Positions 6,220-15,766 are shown, counted from the stretch's first letter. The stretch is DNA of 64,000 nt from an uncultured Prevotellaceae bacterium (GCA_900318065.1 ONIY01000012.1:1-64000); one strand, 5' to 3'. Notes: generated by a model not told the origin, from the letters alone. Made by a program: numbers and translations.

Positions 6220-8679
6220 ATGAAACGACTCATATTCAACACCGTGCTCATAGCAGCATCGCTGGCAACGGCAATTAGCGTCGCAGCACAAAGTCCCATA
6301 GCCGTGCGCTGGGACATGGGCACCAACGACGCCAAGCCTGGCTACTACAGTTCGAAGTTCACCATCAAGAACGTGAGCAGCACGACGCTCGACGCAAGCT
6401 GGATGTTCTTCTTCAACCAGTTCTCGCGCCAAATCGAGCTCTCCCCCACTTGCCCTGTCGACATCGACGAAGTGTCGACCACCTACTACCGCGTCAAGCC
6501 CAACGAGCGCTACACCTCGCTCGCCGCTGGCGACTCACTGGTGATAGACTTGATGATGAAGGGCAAGTTTGTGAACCTGTGGTATGCCCCAGCCGGTGGC
6601 CATGTGGTGCTCAACGGCGACACCCATCACCCCCTGGAGGTGAAGATTGAGCGCAGCGAGCTCAAGAAGCCTGGCCAGTGGAGCGCCACCACCGAATACC
6701 CCGACGGCCCCAGCGTGTATGCCTTCAACGAGCTGGTCAACAAGGGCGTGGCAAGCACTTGCCCCTACGACATCGTGCCCCAGCCCAAGCAGGTGATACT
6801 TGACGAGCAAGGAGGCACCGTGCGCTTGCCCAACCTCATGACGTTCAAGGCGCCACCCTTCCTCAAAGCCCGCAAGCAAGACTTCAAGCGAGTGAAAGAC
6901 TTCCTCACCAGCAGCATGCAATATCACAGCATCCACATCATGGACGATTGCCCCTTTGTGATAGAGGCACGCCTCGACAACACACTGAGCACCAATCCCG
7001 AGTATTACGAGATGGAAATCACCGACTCGTGCATCGTCATCACCGGCACCACCGACCTTGCAGTGCTCAACGGCGCCAAGACCCTCAACTCGGCACTCTA
7101 CCGCACCAAGCGCAACACGCTGCCACTGGGAAAAATCATCGACGAGCCCGACTTCAACTACCGCGGCTTCATGGCCGACATCGCGCGCAACTTCTACAGT
7201 ATTGACGACCTCAAGACCCTCATCGACATCCTGGCAGAGTACAAAATCAACCGCCTGCAGTTCCACTTTGCCGACGACGAAGCCTGGCGAATAGACATTC
7301 CCGGACTGCCCGAGCTCACCCAGGTGGCATCGCGCCGTGGATGCACCCTCAACGAAATAGAAGACGGATTCCTGGCGCAAATCTTTGACGGCAACGGCAA
7401 CCCCAACGACCTGAGCCAGAGCGCCAACGGCCACCTCACCCGCGAGCAATTCGTCGAACTGCTGCGCTATGCCAACTCACGCGGCATCAAGATCATCCCC
7501 GAGATTGACACCCCAGGACACTCCCGCGCAGCCATTGTGGCAATGAAATACCGCTACAACAAGCTCAAAGACAGCAACCTCAAGAAAGCGCAGCAGTACA
7601 TGCTGTGGGACCCCGACGACAAGGGAGACTACAAGTCGATCCAGGCCTATGCCAACAACGTGCTCAACCCAGCCATCGAGGGCACTTACAACTTCCTGGG
7701 CAAGGTGGTGAGCGAACTGCAGAAGATGTATCGCTCGGCAGGACTCAGGCTCGACATCGTGCACCTGGGAGGCGACGAGGTGGCTGGCGGATGCTGGGAC
7801 AACAGCCCTGCAGTAAAGGCGCTGATGGCAAAAATGAAAATGAAGAACACCCACGAGATGATGGAGCACTACATCGACCGCATCTCCCTGATGCTCAGCA
7901 AGCGAGGCATCAAGATAGAAGGCTGGCAAGAGGTGGCATTGAACCACAGCGACGAGTTCAACAAGCGCGTGGCGCCACGCTTTGCCGGAGTGAACGCCTG
8001 GAGCACCATAGGCAGTCGCGCCGAGGTGCCCTACAAGGTTGCCAACGCCGGTTACCCCACCATTCTCTCCAACGTAGACAAGTTCTACATGGACATGGGC
8101 TACAGCTGGCACCAGTATGAGCAAGGACTGCACTGGGGCGGGAAAGTCAACGAGTTTGACTCCTGGAGCGCCCAGCCCTGGAACCTCTATGGCAACAATG
8201 GCGAGGGCAAGACACCACTCAACAATCGCGAGAACATCATTGGCGTGCAAGCCCAGCTCTGGGGCGAGACACTGCGCAACTTCGACGAGGTGCAATACCT
8301 CATCCTGCCCAAAATCATGGGCGTGGCCGAGAGAGGCTGGAACGCCTCGCTAGCTTGGGCAGGCGATGAGAGCGCCACCAGCGAGGCACGCGCCCGCTAC
8401 AACCTCGACATCGCCACTTGGGAACTGCCCAGGCTTCACAAGCACGGCTACAACTATCGCGTGCCACAGCCAGGCATTATCGTCAAGGGCGGCCAACTCC
8501 TCGCCAATGCCCAATACCCTCAGGCACAGGTGCGTTACACCCTCGACGGCAGCGAGCCCACCACCCAGTCGCCACTATGGACCAGTCCAGTGAAAGTGCC
8601 TGCAAGCTGCAAACTCATCAAGGCCCGCGCCTTCTATCTGGGCAAGCAAAGCGTGACGAGCTATTTGTTCTTGAAATAG
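6220..8679 (+). CDS. Exported beta-N-acetylhexosaminidase, GH20 family
   Basis: GH20 enzymes release terminal N-acetylhexosamines from glycans by substrate-assisted catalysis. The 819-residue protein has a signal peptide (to about 24), a CHB_HEX-type N-terminal sandwich (about 25-185), a GH20b domain (about 190-315), the catalytic barrel (about 315-730) and a C-terminal CHB_HEX_C sandwich (about 745-819). The catalytic pair is Asp519-Glu520 in HLGGDEVAGG. EIDTPGHSRAA (about 428) and the late Trp-rich segments also fit. A periplasmic or surface role in host mucin or chitobiose breakdown is likely. It follows the phosphatase gene by 7 bases. Confidence 0.95.
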   Translation: MKRLIFNTVLIAASLATAISVAAQSPIAVRWDMGTNDAKPGYYSSKFTIKNVSSTTLDASWMFFFNQFSRQIELSPTCPVDIDEVSTTYYRVKPNERYTSLAAGDSLVIDLMMKGKFVNLWYAPAGGHVVLNGDTHHPLEVKIERSELKKPGQWSATTEYPDGPSVYAFNELVNKGVASTCPYDIVPQPKQVILDEQGGTVRLPNLMTFKAPPFLKARKQDFKRVKDFLTSSMQYHSIHIMDDCPFVIEARLDNTLSTNPEYYEMEITDSCIVITGTTDLAVLNGAKTLNSALYRTKRNTLPLGKIIDEPDFNYRGFMADIARNFYSIDDLKTLIDILAEYKINRLQFHFADDEAWRIDIPGLPELTQVASRRGCTLNEIEDGFLAQIFDGNGNPNDLSQSANGHLTREQFVELLRYANSRGIKIIPEIDTPGHSRAAIVAMKYRYNKLKDSNLKKAQQYMLWDPDDKGDYKSIQAYANNVLNPAIEGTYNFLGKVVSELQKMYRSAGLRLDIVHLGGDEVAGGCWDNSPAVKALMAKMKMKNTHEMMEHYIDRISLMLSKRGIKIEGWQEVALNHSDEFNKRVAPRFAGVNAWSTIGSRAEVPYKVANAGYPTILSNVDKFYMDMGYSWHQYEQGLHWGGKVNEFDSWSAQPWNLYGNNGEGKTPLNNRENIIGVQAQLWGETLRNFDEVQYLILPKIMGVAERGWNASLAWAGDESATSEARARYNLDIATWELPRLHKHGYNYRVPQPGIIVKGGQLLANAQYPQAQVRYTLDGSEPTTQSPLWTSPVKVPASCKLIKARAFYLGKQSVTSYLFLK

Positions 8680-8749
8680 CACTTTTGCTTACAAAACACT
8701 ACCCAAAAGGATTATTATCGTGTTTTTTTGTAATTTTTTCATGAAAAAT

Positions 8750-8780
8750 TTTGGCAATTCGTAAAATAAAAGTATTTTTG
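8750..8780 (+). promoter_or_regulatory. Consensus Bacteroidetes promoter
   Basis: TTTG (8750-8753), 19 bases, TATTTTTG (8773-8780). This is a full match to the TTTG-N19-TAnnTTTG consensus. It would start transcription near 8786, about 87 bases before the next gene. Confidence 0.8.
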
Positions 8781-8872
8781 TGAGTCCATTTGAAACAATC
8801 TTTGTTTCTAACCATGAAATTTTATTCTGAGGCTTACAATAAACTATTTTACTAACAAAATTTATCAACATT

Positions 8873-10384
8873 ATGAAGAAATTACTACTTCTTGCAGCAT
8901 GCTTTGCTGCTTTCACGATGAGCGCTCAGGAGTTCACACTCACTGAGATGACAAGCACTGCCAACGTGCCTACCGACCGCGCGAACAACCGTCAGGGCTT
9001 CGGTTATGATGGCAATTTCGTCGTTCTGGACAAGGTACTTGGACAGCTCAACTTCTACAATCCCGAGGACGGCTCACTGGTAGCCACGGGTGAGACTGGC
9101 GCCACTGCCAGCTGGCCCGCAGTTACCATCGACGATGTGGGCAACATCATTGCCCGCGTCGACAACAGCTGGCCCGGCAACTTCATGGCCGACACCGTTG
9201 TGATGAAGATTTTCCCCGTCGGCGCACTGGATAACCCCATCGATGTTGAATGCAACATCTTTGCCGACTTTGAGGCCGAGAATGGCCGTTGCGACTTCTT
9301 CAGCTTTGTTGAAGGCAACGTGATGGATGAAGAAGAAGGCGGCGTGCTGTGGATTGTCACTGCCAAGTCCACCGGCATCCTCAAGGTGCCATTCCTGGGT
9401 GGCGAAGTAGACCACGACCACATCGCTCTGTTCCCCATCGAGGGTGCTACCCTGTCTCCCACCAGCTCTACCGTTGTTAACCCCTACGTTGCTGCCGACG
9501 GCACCAAGCACTACATGCTGTGGACACGCAACGCACAGCCTGTCGACCTGGTGATGAACGAAACTGAGGACGGCTTCATTGGCACCACCTTCACACTGCC
9601 AAACAAGGGCGCTACCAACGGCTGCTTCCCACTGACCTTCGGTGGCAAAGACCTGGTTATCTACACCACCCTGCCCAACTATGGCAACGCTTGGGCTATC
9701 GCCGAGAAGAACGCCGAGGAGCCCATCGCAGTTGTTGCTGAGGAGCCTGGTTTCGTTACCAACGGATTCCAGAGCAACTGGCTCAATGCCGAGCTTCTCA
9801 ACCACAACACAGCCATCATCTATCAGTACTTCCCTGGCAACTTCTTCAAGACCTACAAGTTCGTGGTTGCAGCCGAGCAAGAACTGGTGATCAACGAGGC
9901 TTACCTCGTGGGCACTTTCAACGGATGGAATCAGACCGAAGAGGGTGGACGCATCGCATTTGAGGATGTTGACGGCGTTCTCACTGCAAGTGACGTAGAA
10001 CTTGAAGCTGGTGCAGAGTTCAAGGTTATCGTTCCTAATGGTGACGACTGGACATGGCTTGGTGGTATTGACGAGAACCAAGCTGGCTTCTTCCTGGTTA
10101 CTGGCGAGATGACCACCAACGGTGATGACCTCAGCCTCGTTGATGGCTCTAACTTCCGCATGGAAGAGGGAGGCACTTATAACCTTGAGATCCTTGAGAA
10201 CCAACTTGATAAGGCTAGTTCTTATGCCTTGAGAGTTACTAAGTCTCAGCCCGAGGCTATCGAGACTGTTGCTACCGACAAGCAGGACAACACCTGGTAC
10301 AACCTCCAGGGCGTGAAGTTCAACGGCATGCCAAGCGTTCCTGGCATCTACATCAACGGTGGCAAGAAAGTTATCATCCGATAA
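8873..10384 (+). CDS. Exported propeller-like protein with FNGW carbohydrate-binding-type domain
   Basis: The 503-residue protein has a signal peptide (MKKLLLLAACFAAFTMSAQ). A repetitive beta region (about 25-330) carries strands such as NFVVLDK, AVTIDDVGNIIARV and GVLWIVTAKSTG, suggesting a propeller-like fold. AYLVGTFNGWN (about 341) is typical of CBM48 or SusE/SusF-like sandwiches that bind alpha-glucans. The C-terminus WYNLQGVKFNG followed by PGIYINGGKKVIIR is a terminal motif also seen at the end of the Ntn hydrolase at 50770-52140 and common on exported Bacteroidales proteins. The function is unknown. It has its own promoter and terminator. Confidence 0.75.
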   Translation: MKKLLLLAACFAAFTMSAQEFTLTEMTSTANVPTDRANNRQGFGYDGNFVVLDKVLGQLNFYNPEDGSLVATGETGATASWPAVTIDDVGNIIARVDNSWPGNFMADTVVMKIFPVGALDNPIDVECNIFADFEAENGRCDFFSFVEGNVMDEEEGGVLWIVTAKSTGILKVPFLGGEVDHDHIALFPIEGATLSPTSSTVVNPYVAADGTKHYMLWTRNAQPVDLVMNETEDGFIGTTFTLPNKGATNGCFPLTFGGKDLVIYTTLPNYGNAWAIAEKNAEEPIAVVAEEPGFVTNGFQSNWLNAELLNHNTAIIYQYFPGNFFKTYKFVVAAEQELVINEAYLVGTFNGWNQTEEGGRIAFEDVDGVLTASDVELEAGAEFKVIVPNGDDWTWLGGIDENQAGFFLVTGEMTTNGDDLSLVDGSNFRMEEGGTYNLEILENQLDKASSYALRVTKSQPEAIETVATDKQDNTWYNLQGVKFNGMPSVPGIYINGGKKVIIR

Positions 10385-10410
10385 TTCTTAGTTCCACGAA
10401 AACACACACT

Positions 10411-10443
10411 AGTGGACTCTGCCTGGCAGGGTCCACTTTTTTT
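10411..10443 (+). terminator. Rho-independent terminator
   Basis: AGTGGAC at 10411-10417 pairs with GTCCACT at 10431-10437, with an inner CTGCC/GGCAG stem and seven T. It lies 27 bases after the stop of the FNGW protein gene. Confidence 0.85.
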
Positions 10444-10511
10444 AGAGCTTTTTAATGAGATTGAATAGTCAAAAATACTAATCCACAATTTTTCTCGTTA
10501 TTATATATACA

Positions 10512-12920
10512 ATGAGAAAAAATTCAATCAAGATAGCCTTGCTCGTGTTGTTTGGCATCACGACGATGGCAATGAACGGACAGATAAAAATCACTGGAAC
10601 GGTTGTCGATGAAGACGACAAGCCGGTGGAGTTTGCCGCGGTGAGGATCGAGGGCACGATGCTTGGCGTGAACACCGACCTCAACGGGCGCTACGAAATC
10701 ACAGTACCCGAGAAGGATACCATCAACGTGGTGTTCTCCTGCATAGGCTACAGCGACGTGAAGCGGCGCATCATCAAGCCGGTGAGCCCCGTCAACATCA
10801 GCCCCAAGCTGTATAAGAAGACGATAGAGCTGCAAGAGGTTCAGGTCACCGAGTACAAGAAGCAGACCAACACCATGCAGAGCATCGACATCGAGGTTGC
10901 CAAGATGACGCCAAGCGCAAGCGGCAACACCGTGGAGAACGTCATCACCACCCAGGCGGGTGTGAGCAGCAAGAACGAGATGAGCGCGCAGTACATGGTG
11001 CGCGGTGGCACCTACGACGAGAACAGCGTCTACATCAACGGCATCGAGGTGTATCGCCCTCAGCTGGTCACCAACGGTCAGCAGGAGGGACTGAGCATCA
11101 TCAACGGCGACATGGTGCAGAAGGTGGACTTCTCGACCGGCGGCTTCAACGCCGAGTACAGCGACAAGATGTCGAGTGTGCTCGACATCACCTACAAGGA
11201 GCCACAGGCCTTTGAGGGAAGCCTGAGCGCGAGCCTTCAAGGCGGCACACTGGCCCTGGGCCACAGCAGCAACAAGTTCTCGCAGATGCATGGCGTGCGC
11301 TACAAGCGCAACTCGTCGATGCTCGGTTCGCTGGAGTCGAAAGGCGAGTACGACCCTCAGTTCTTTGACTATCAAACCTTCATCACCTTCAAGCCCAGCA
11401 AGAAGTTCAAGATCTCACTGCTTGGCAACGTGTCGCTCAACGACTACCGCTTCACTCCTGCCAACCGCGAGACGAGCTTTGGCACATCGACCAATGCCAA
11501 GTCGTTCCTCGTCTATTTCGACGGTCAGGAGAAAGACAAGTTTCACACCTACTTTGGCGCGCTGCAGATGAACTACAAGTTCAACGACAAGGGCACCGAC
11601 ATCACCCTCACCGGCTCGGCCTACCGCACCGACGAGCTCGTGGGCTACGACATCCATGGCGAGTACTGGCTCGACCAGGCGGGCACCAGCGGCGAGGAGA
11701 GCGTGGGCGGAGAGCTGGGCGTGGGAAAATATCACGAGCACGCTCGCAACAGATTGAAAATCAACGTTTACAGCGCATCAATAAAGGGAAACATAGGCCT
11801 CAACAAGAACAACATCAGCTATGGCGTGCAGCTGCGCCACGACGTGTTCTACGAGCGCTCGCGCGAGTGGCAGTGGCGCGACTCGGCGGGCTACTCGCTG
11901 CCACACATCCCCGACGAGGTGAACGTGATCTACAACATGAGCTCTAAAAATGACCTGAGCACCAACCGCATCTCGGCGTTTGTGCAGGACACCTACCGCA
12001 ACTTCTCCGACGCCGGCGTGTTCACCTTCAACGTGGGCGTGCGCTACAGCTACTGGGACTTCAACAAGGAGTCGCTCATCTCGCCCAGGGTGAGCATTGG
12101 CTATGTGCCCGAGCGCAACAACCGCATCGCCCTGCGACTGGCAGGAGGTCTCTACTACCAGGCGCCTTTCTACAAGGAATACCGCGTCCAGTCAATCGAC
12201 GAGAACGGCAACTCCATCATCGAGCTTAACCGCAACATCAAGTCGCAGCGAAGCATCCATGTGATCCTGGGTGGAGACTACTCGTTCCGAGCCCTGAACC
12301 GCCCATTCAAACTCACGTCGGAGATCTACTACAAGAACCTGAGCAACATGATTCCCTATGAAGTGGAGAACCTCAAGATGAGTTACAGCGGCGTGAACTC
12401 GTCGAAGGGCTACATCGCTGGTATCGACTTCAAGATCTTTGGACAGTTTGTTGAGGGAACCGACTCATGGATCAGCTTCTCGCTCATGAAGACGCAAGAG
12501 GAGCTCAACGGCGTGAAAGTGCCGCTGCCCACCGACCAGCGATATAGCGTGGCAATTTTCTTCACCGACTATTTCCCCAAGTTCCCACGCATCAAGTTCA
12601 GCCTCAGAGGCATCATCAGCGATGGCTTGCCCACCACTGCCCCACTCAAGACGCGCGACCAGGGCTACTTCCGCCAGCCTGCCTATAAGCGTGTCGACAT
12701 AGGGCTGTCCTACATGCTCCTGGGGGAGGGACACAAGCCAAGCAGCGGCTTCTTCAGCCACTTCAAGAGCATATGGCTGGGACTCGACGTGTTCAACCTG
12801 CTCGACATCAGCAACGTGAGCAGCTACTACTGGGTCACCGACGTGAACCGCATCCAGTATGCCGTCCCCAACTACCTCACCCGCCGCCAGTTCAACGTGC
12901 GACTGTCGGTGAATTTCTAA
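10512..12920 (+). CDS. TonB-dependent outer-membrane receptor with CarboxypepD_reg-like domain
   Basis: The 802-residue protein has a signal peptide, a carboxypeptidase-regulatory-like domain (about 26-100, GTVVDEDDKPVEFAAVRI), a plug (about 120-235, with ENVITTQAGVSS and YMVRGGTYDENSVYINGIEV) and a 22-strand-type barrel ending in RRQFNVRLSVNF. The last Phe is the usual outer-membrane assembly signal. No SusD partner follows, so it resembles stand-alone receptors for iron chelates, cofactors or peptides; the ligand cannot be read from the sequence. It is monocistronic, with a terminator overlapping the stop codon. Confidence 0.92.
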   Translation: MRKNSIKIALLVLFGITTMAMNGQIKITGTVVDEDDKPVEFAAVRIEGTMLGVNTDLNGRYEITVPEKDTINVVFSCIGYSDVKRRIIKPVSPVNISPKLYKKTIELQEVQVTEYKKQTNTMQSIDIEVAKMTPSASGNTVENVITTQAGVSSKNEMSAQYMVRGGTYDENSVYINGIEVYRPQLVTNGQQEGLSIINGDMVQKVDFSTGGFNAEYSDKMSSVLDITYKEPQAFEGSLSASLQGGTLALGHSSNKFSQMHGVRYKRNSSMLGSLESKGEYDPQFFDYQTFITFKPSKKFKISLLGNVSLNDYRFTPANRETSFGTSTNAKSFLVYFDGQEKDKFHTYFGALQMNYKFNDKGTDITLTGSAYRTDELVGYDIHGEYWLDQAGTSGEESVGGELGVGKYHEHARNRLKINVYSASIKGNIGLNKNNISYGVQLRHDVFYERSREWQWRDSAGYSLPHIPDEVNVIYNMSSKNDLSTNRISAFVQDTYRNFSDAGVFTFNVGVRYSYWDFNKESLISPRVSIGYVPERNNRIALRLAGGLYYQAPFYKEYRVQSIDENGNSIIELNRNIKSQRSIHVILGGDYSFRALNRPFKLTSEIYYKNLSNMIPYEVENLKMSYSGVNSSKGYIAGIDFKIFGQFVEGTDSWISFSLMKTQEELNGVKVPLPTDQRYSVAIFFTDYFPKFPRIKFSLRGIISDGLPTTAPLKTRDQGYFRQPAYKRVDIGLSYMLLGEGHKPSSGFFSHFKSIWLGLDVFNLLDISNVSSYYWVTDVNRIQYAVPNYLTRRQFNVRLSVNF

Positions 12921-12948
12921 AAAAACGTGCATTCTTTGTACGTTTTTT
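12920..12948 (+). terminator. Rho-independent terminator at the receptor stop codon
   Basis: AAAAAACGTGC (12920-12930) pairs with GTACGTTTTTT (12938-12948) around an ATTCTTT loop. Because A and T tracts flank the stem it could act in both directions. Confidence 0.8.
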
Positions 12949-12961
12949 ACGCAAAAATCAC

Positions 12962-12969
12962 TATCTTTG
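12962..12969 (+). promoter_or_regulatory. -7 box TATCTTTG upstream of the ROK kinase
   Basis: TATCTTTG fits TAnnTTTG. A TTTG lies at 12935-12938, 23 bases upstream, slightly too far. A transcript from here would carry the whole 13045-13350 repeat in a leader of about 460 bases. Confidence 0.5.
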
Positions 12970-13044
12970 TTGACTCATCAAGAAAATAACTCAGCTTTCC
13001 AAAATACGAAAATGACTTTACAGAGATCAAGATACAACGTAGCA

Positions 13045-13350
13045 AACTCCCCCTCTAAGATAGAGGGGGCGGGGGGGAGTATGATTTCCCGGCAGGACTT
13101 ACCCCTTTGTTGCATCGTCACTGTTTGGCCAATCGATGGTATTGCAAAAGTCCGAGAGAGCACCTCGAAGAGGTCAAATGCTTCGAAGAAGCTAATCATT
13201 AGTAACACCATGCAAGAACCTCGAAGAGGCTCGCAGCTTGGTGATATACATAGACTTATGGATGTGCCTCGCAAGAGGAACTTCTATATCGACATTTGCT
13301 TTGCTGCTTGTCATACTCCCCCCACCCCCCTCTATCTTAGAGGGGGAGTT
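13045..13350. repeat. Composite repeat with 40-bp inverted ends and internal triloop hairpins
   Basis: The ends are inverted copies of a palindrome (stem CCCCCTCTA, loop AGA, stem TAGAGGGGG, then a G-rich run and AGTATGA). Inside are CACCTC-GAA-GAGGTC (near 13161-13176), GCTTC-GAA-GAAGC (13180-13192) and GAACCTC-GAA-GAGGCTC (13216-13232). The interior matches, in reverse, the repeat at 25793-25976, and partly the window's first 135 bases. No transposase is encoded. It fills most of the 512-base gap 12921-13432; the ORFs that cross it are chance ones. Confidence 0.85.
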
Positions 13351-13432
13351 CCAGAGAACACTCATTTTCGCAAGACCCTCCTTACCCACAAAAATTTAAA
13401 TAATACTTTAACTCATTAAATCTATAAACATT

Positions 13433-14398
13433 ATGGCAAAACCTTATGTAATTGGTATTGACATGGGCGGCACCAACACCGCTTTTGGCATTGTTGATGC
13501 TCGTGGCACTGTTATCGCCAGCAGTTCTATCAAGACTGGCAAGCACTCTAAAATTGAGGACTACATCGATGAACTCTACACTGAGATTCACCGCATCATG
13601 GTTGCTAATGATGCCGAAGGCAAAATCAATGGCATTGGCATTGGAGCTCCTAACGGCAATTACTTCACTGGCATGATAGAAGACGTTATTAACTTACCGT
13701 GGCCCACTCCAATACCTCTGGCACAACTCATCTCCGACAAGTTTGGCATTCCTTGCCTTATTACAAACGACGCTAACGCTGCTGCAATTGGCGAGATGAC
13801 CTATGGCGCTGCTCGTGGACTCAAGGATTTCATCATGATCACCTTGGGAACAGGCGTTGGTAGCGGTATCGTTGTTAACGGACAGTTGGTATATGGCCAC
13901 GATGGCTCTGCTGGTGAGCTTGGCCATGTTATTATGAAGCGAAATAATGGACGCATGTGCGGTTGTGGACGCGCTGGATGCCTCGAGGCCTACTGCTCGG
14001 CTACTGGTGTGGCACGCACAGCACGAGAGTTCCTCGAGATTCGCGACGAAGAGTCACTGCTCAGGGACTACGACATCGAGACGATCACCTCTAAGGACGT
14101 GTATGACTGCGCTGTCAAGGGCGACAAACTCGCTATCGACATCTTCAACTACACCGGCACCATCCTGGGTGAGGCTCTTGCCGACTTCGTGACCTTCTCC
14201 AGCCCCGAGGCGTTTGTAATCTTTGGCGGCTTGACCAAGAGCGGCGACTACATTATGAACCCCATTCGTGAGGCATTTGACAAGAACATCATGAAGGTCT
14301 TCAAGGGAAAGGTGAAAATCCTCATCAGCGAACTCAAGGAGAGCGACGCCGCCGTGCTTGGAGCATCGGCCCTCGGCTGGGAAATTAAGGAAGATTGA
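13433..14398 (+). CDS. ROK-family sugar kinase (glucokinase-like)
   Basis: ROK kinases phosphorylate glucose, N-acetylglucosamine or related sugars in the cytoplasm. The 321-residue protein has the ATP-binding GIDMGGTNTAFG motif (8-19), the catalytic-region NDANAAAIGE (about 117-126), the GTGVGSGIV motif (about 141) and the zinc motif CGCGRAGCLE (about 179-188). There is no N-terminal helix-turn-helix, so it is a kinase and not a ROK repressor. Length is typical. Glucokinase is the most likely activity, but the sugar cannot be fixed by reading. It is followed by a strong terminator and is probably monocistronic. Confidence 0.93.
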   Translation: MAKPYVIGIDMGGTNTAFGIVDARGTVIASSSIKTGKHSKIEDYIDELYTEIHRIMVANDAEGKINGIGIGAPNGNYFTGMIEDVINLPWPTPIPLAQLISDKFGIPCLITNDANAAAIGEMTYGAARGLKDFIMITLGTGVGSGIVVNGQLVYGHDGSAGELGHVIMKRNNGRMCGCGRAGCLEAYCSATGVARTAREFLEIRDEESLLRDYDIETITSKDVYDCAVKGDKLAIDIFNYTGTILGEALADFVTFSSPEAFVIFGGLTKSGDYIMNPIREAFDKNIMKVFKGKVKILISELKESDAAVLGASALGWEIKED

Positions 14399-14446
14399 AT
14401 TCGTAAGTGTTTTTTTAAATGCTAAGCGCCGCGCTTAGGAATCAAC

Positions 14447-14484
14447 AATTGGGGTTGCAATTTATATGTAACCCCAATTTTTAT
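14447..14484 (+). terminator. Terminator of the ROK kinase gene
   Basis: AATTGGGGTT (14447-14456) pairs with AACCCCAATT (14470-14479), followed by a T run. A second small hairpin, CTAAGCG-CCG-CGCTTAG, precedes it at 14422-14438. Confidence 0.88.
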
Positions 14485-14594
14485 CGTTTTTATTAGTATC
14501 ACATCCTTATTGTATATAAATATAATAATTAAGAGGCTCACGAGCAACTCAATGTCAACAAAAAAGAACATTCACAACATTCTCTCAACAAACA

Positions 14595-14626
14595 ATTGCA
14601 CTTTTCTAGAAAAAGCATTACTTTTG
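14595..14626 (+). promoter_or_regulatory. Promoter of the acyltransferase gene
   Basis: ATTG (14595-14598) and TACTTTTG (14619-14626) are 20 bases apart, giving a leader of about 114 bases before 14746. Apart from this and the terminator, the gap 14399-14745 holds only an AT-rich chance ORF. Confidence 0.6.
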
Positions 14627-14745
14627 CATGCCGCAACTAACCACGGTAATAAAATCAACGCTCCAATGACGATGACAAAAGTTTCCATCGCACCAAGCTA
14701 TAACACATTGTTGAATCGACCGATGGTTGCATTAATAACTACTCA

Positions 14746-15747
14746 ATGAAACGCTATTATAAATATTTCGACATATTCAAGTTCATTTGTTGCATGTTAG
14801 TTCCTATTTTCCACCTGCTTGTAAACGATACAGTTAAATACGGAGATTGGCTGGAACATGTAAGAGAAATGATTTTGCCTATGTTTATCACCATCTCGTC
14901 CTTGCTCTTCTGGAGTCGTTTTCAATGGCACGATAAGGAAAAATCAAAACAGCAGCTACGACATTATATGGGACGACTATTGGTGCTAATAATAGCATGG
15001 TCAATAGTCTTGTTGCCGTTTTGGTTACATCAGTTCATTGAGCAAAACCCCAACAAGTGGCTCACTTATATTGTACCCAAACTAATGCTCTATGGTGGTT
15101 GTCGTGGAGGATTTTTCATTATGTCGCTCATTTATGGCAGCGCTATAATCTATCTACTCCATCGCTACTTAGGCAAGATGATTCCTTTCCTGCTCACATT
15201 AATTGTCCAAACCTATTATAACCTTGCTGCCGAAGGTATTATTGATGATTATCTCGGCGCTTGCATCAAGATAGGAATTTTCGACACCAACTACTTGTGC
15301 TTCAAATTCCTATTCTACATGGAAGCGTGCGTTTGGTTTATTCCATGGGTTGCCGGCAAGCTGAAAAAAGTCAACGCCGAGTGGGGACTATGGATATCGC
15401 TTGCAGCGTTTGTGGCGATATGTGCCGTGCCTGGCGACCTGGTGAGCTATATATCGACATCATGCTTCGTTATTCTCCTGTGCGCTTTCATGCTTAACTT
15501 GCAAGTGAAGCAGTTACCATCGTGGTCAATAATGTTGCGCAACATGAGCATATGCATTTTCTTCATCCATTTTGTGGTTATCGATTATGGCGAGCGTATA
15601 TTAAGGCATTTCACTGGCATTAAACTTGCTGACTATGGACCTTTCATGGAGTATGTCATCGTAATGTCAATTACAGTTCCACTGGCTTACCTCATCGCCG
15701 GTCCTTTAGCGCAACGCATCCAATTAATCAAGAAATGGCTATTGTAG
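14746..15747 (+). CDS. Integral membrane acyltransferase, family 3 (OafA/WecH-like)
   Basis: Family 3 acyltransferases move acetyl or other acyl groups onto sugars, lipids or peptidoglycan at the membrane. The 333-residue protein has about ten hydrophobic segments and begins MKRYYKYFDIFKFICCMLVPIFHLL, which matches the family start (D-x-x-K-x-x-x-x-x-x-V-x-x-x-H). An IHFVVIDYG-like late helix also fits. The substrate is unknown. Base composition is visibly more AT-rich than in neighbouring genes, which may point to recent transfer. It is convergent with truA, with only 19 bases between the stops. Confidence 0.85.
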   Translation: MKRYYKYFDIFKFICCMLVPIFHLLVNDTVKYGDWLEHVREMILPMFITISSLLFWSRFQWHDKEKSKQQLRHYMGRLLVLIIAWSIVLLPFWLHQFIEQNPNKWLTYIVPKLMLYGGCRGGFFIMSLIYGSAIIYLLHRYLGKMIPFLLTLIVQTYYNLAAEGIIDDYLGACIKIGIFDTNYLCFKFLFYMEACVWFIPWVAGKLKKVNAEWGLWISLAAFVAICAVPGDLVSYISTSCFVILLCAFMLNLQVKQLPSWSIMLRNMSICIFFIHFVVIDYGERILRHFTGIKLADYGPFMEYVIVMSITVPLAYLIAGPLAQRIQLIKKWLL

Positions 15748-15766
15748 AAGTAGTCACCAGCGAACT

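Noticed and set aside
12967..13419. 150-codon frame across the composite repeat
   Set aside because: The translation follows palindromes and inverted ends; repeats in both strands produce open frames by chance.
14510..14749. 79-codon plus-strand frame ending over the acyltransferase start
   Set aside because: AT-rich low-complexity sequence with no domain, and a promoter-like site (14595-14626) lies inside it. The overlap with the next ATG is probably chance.
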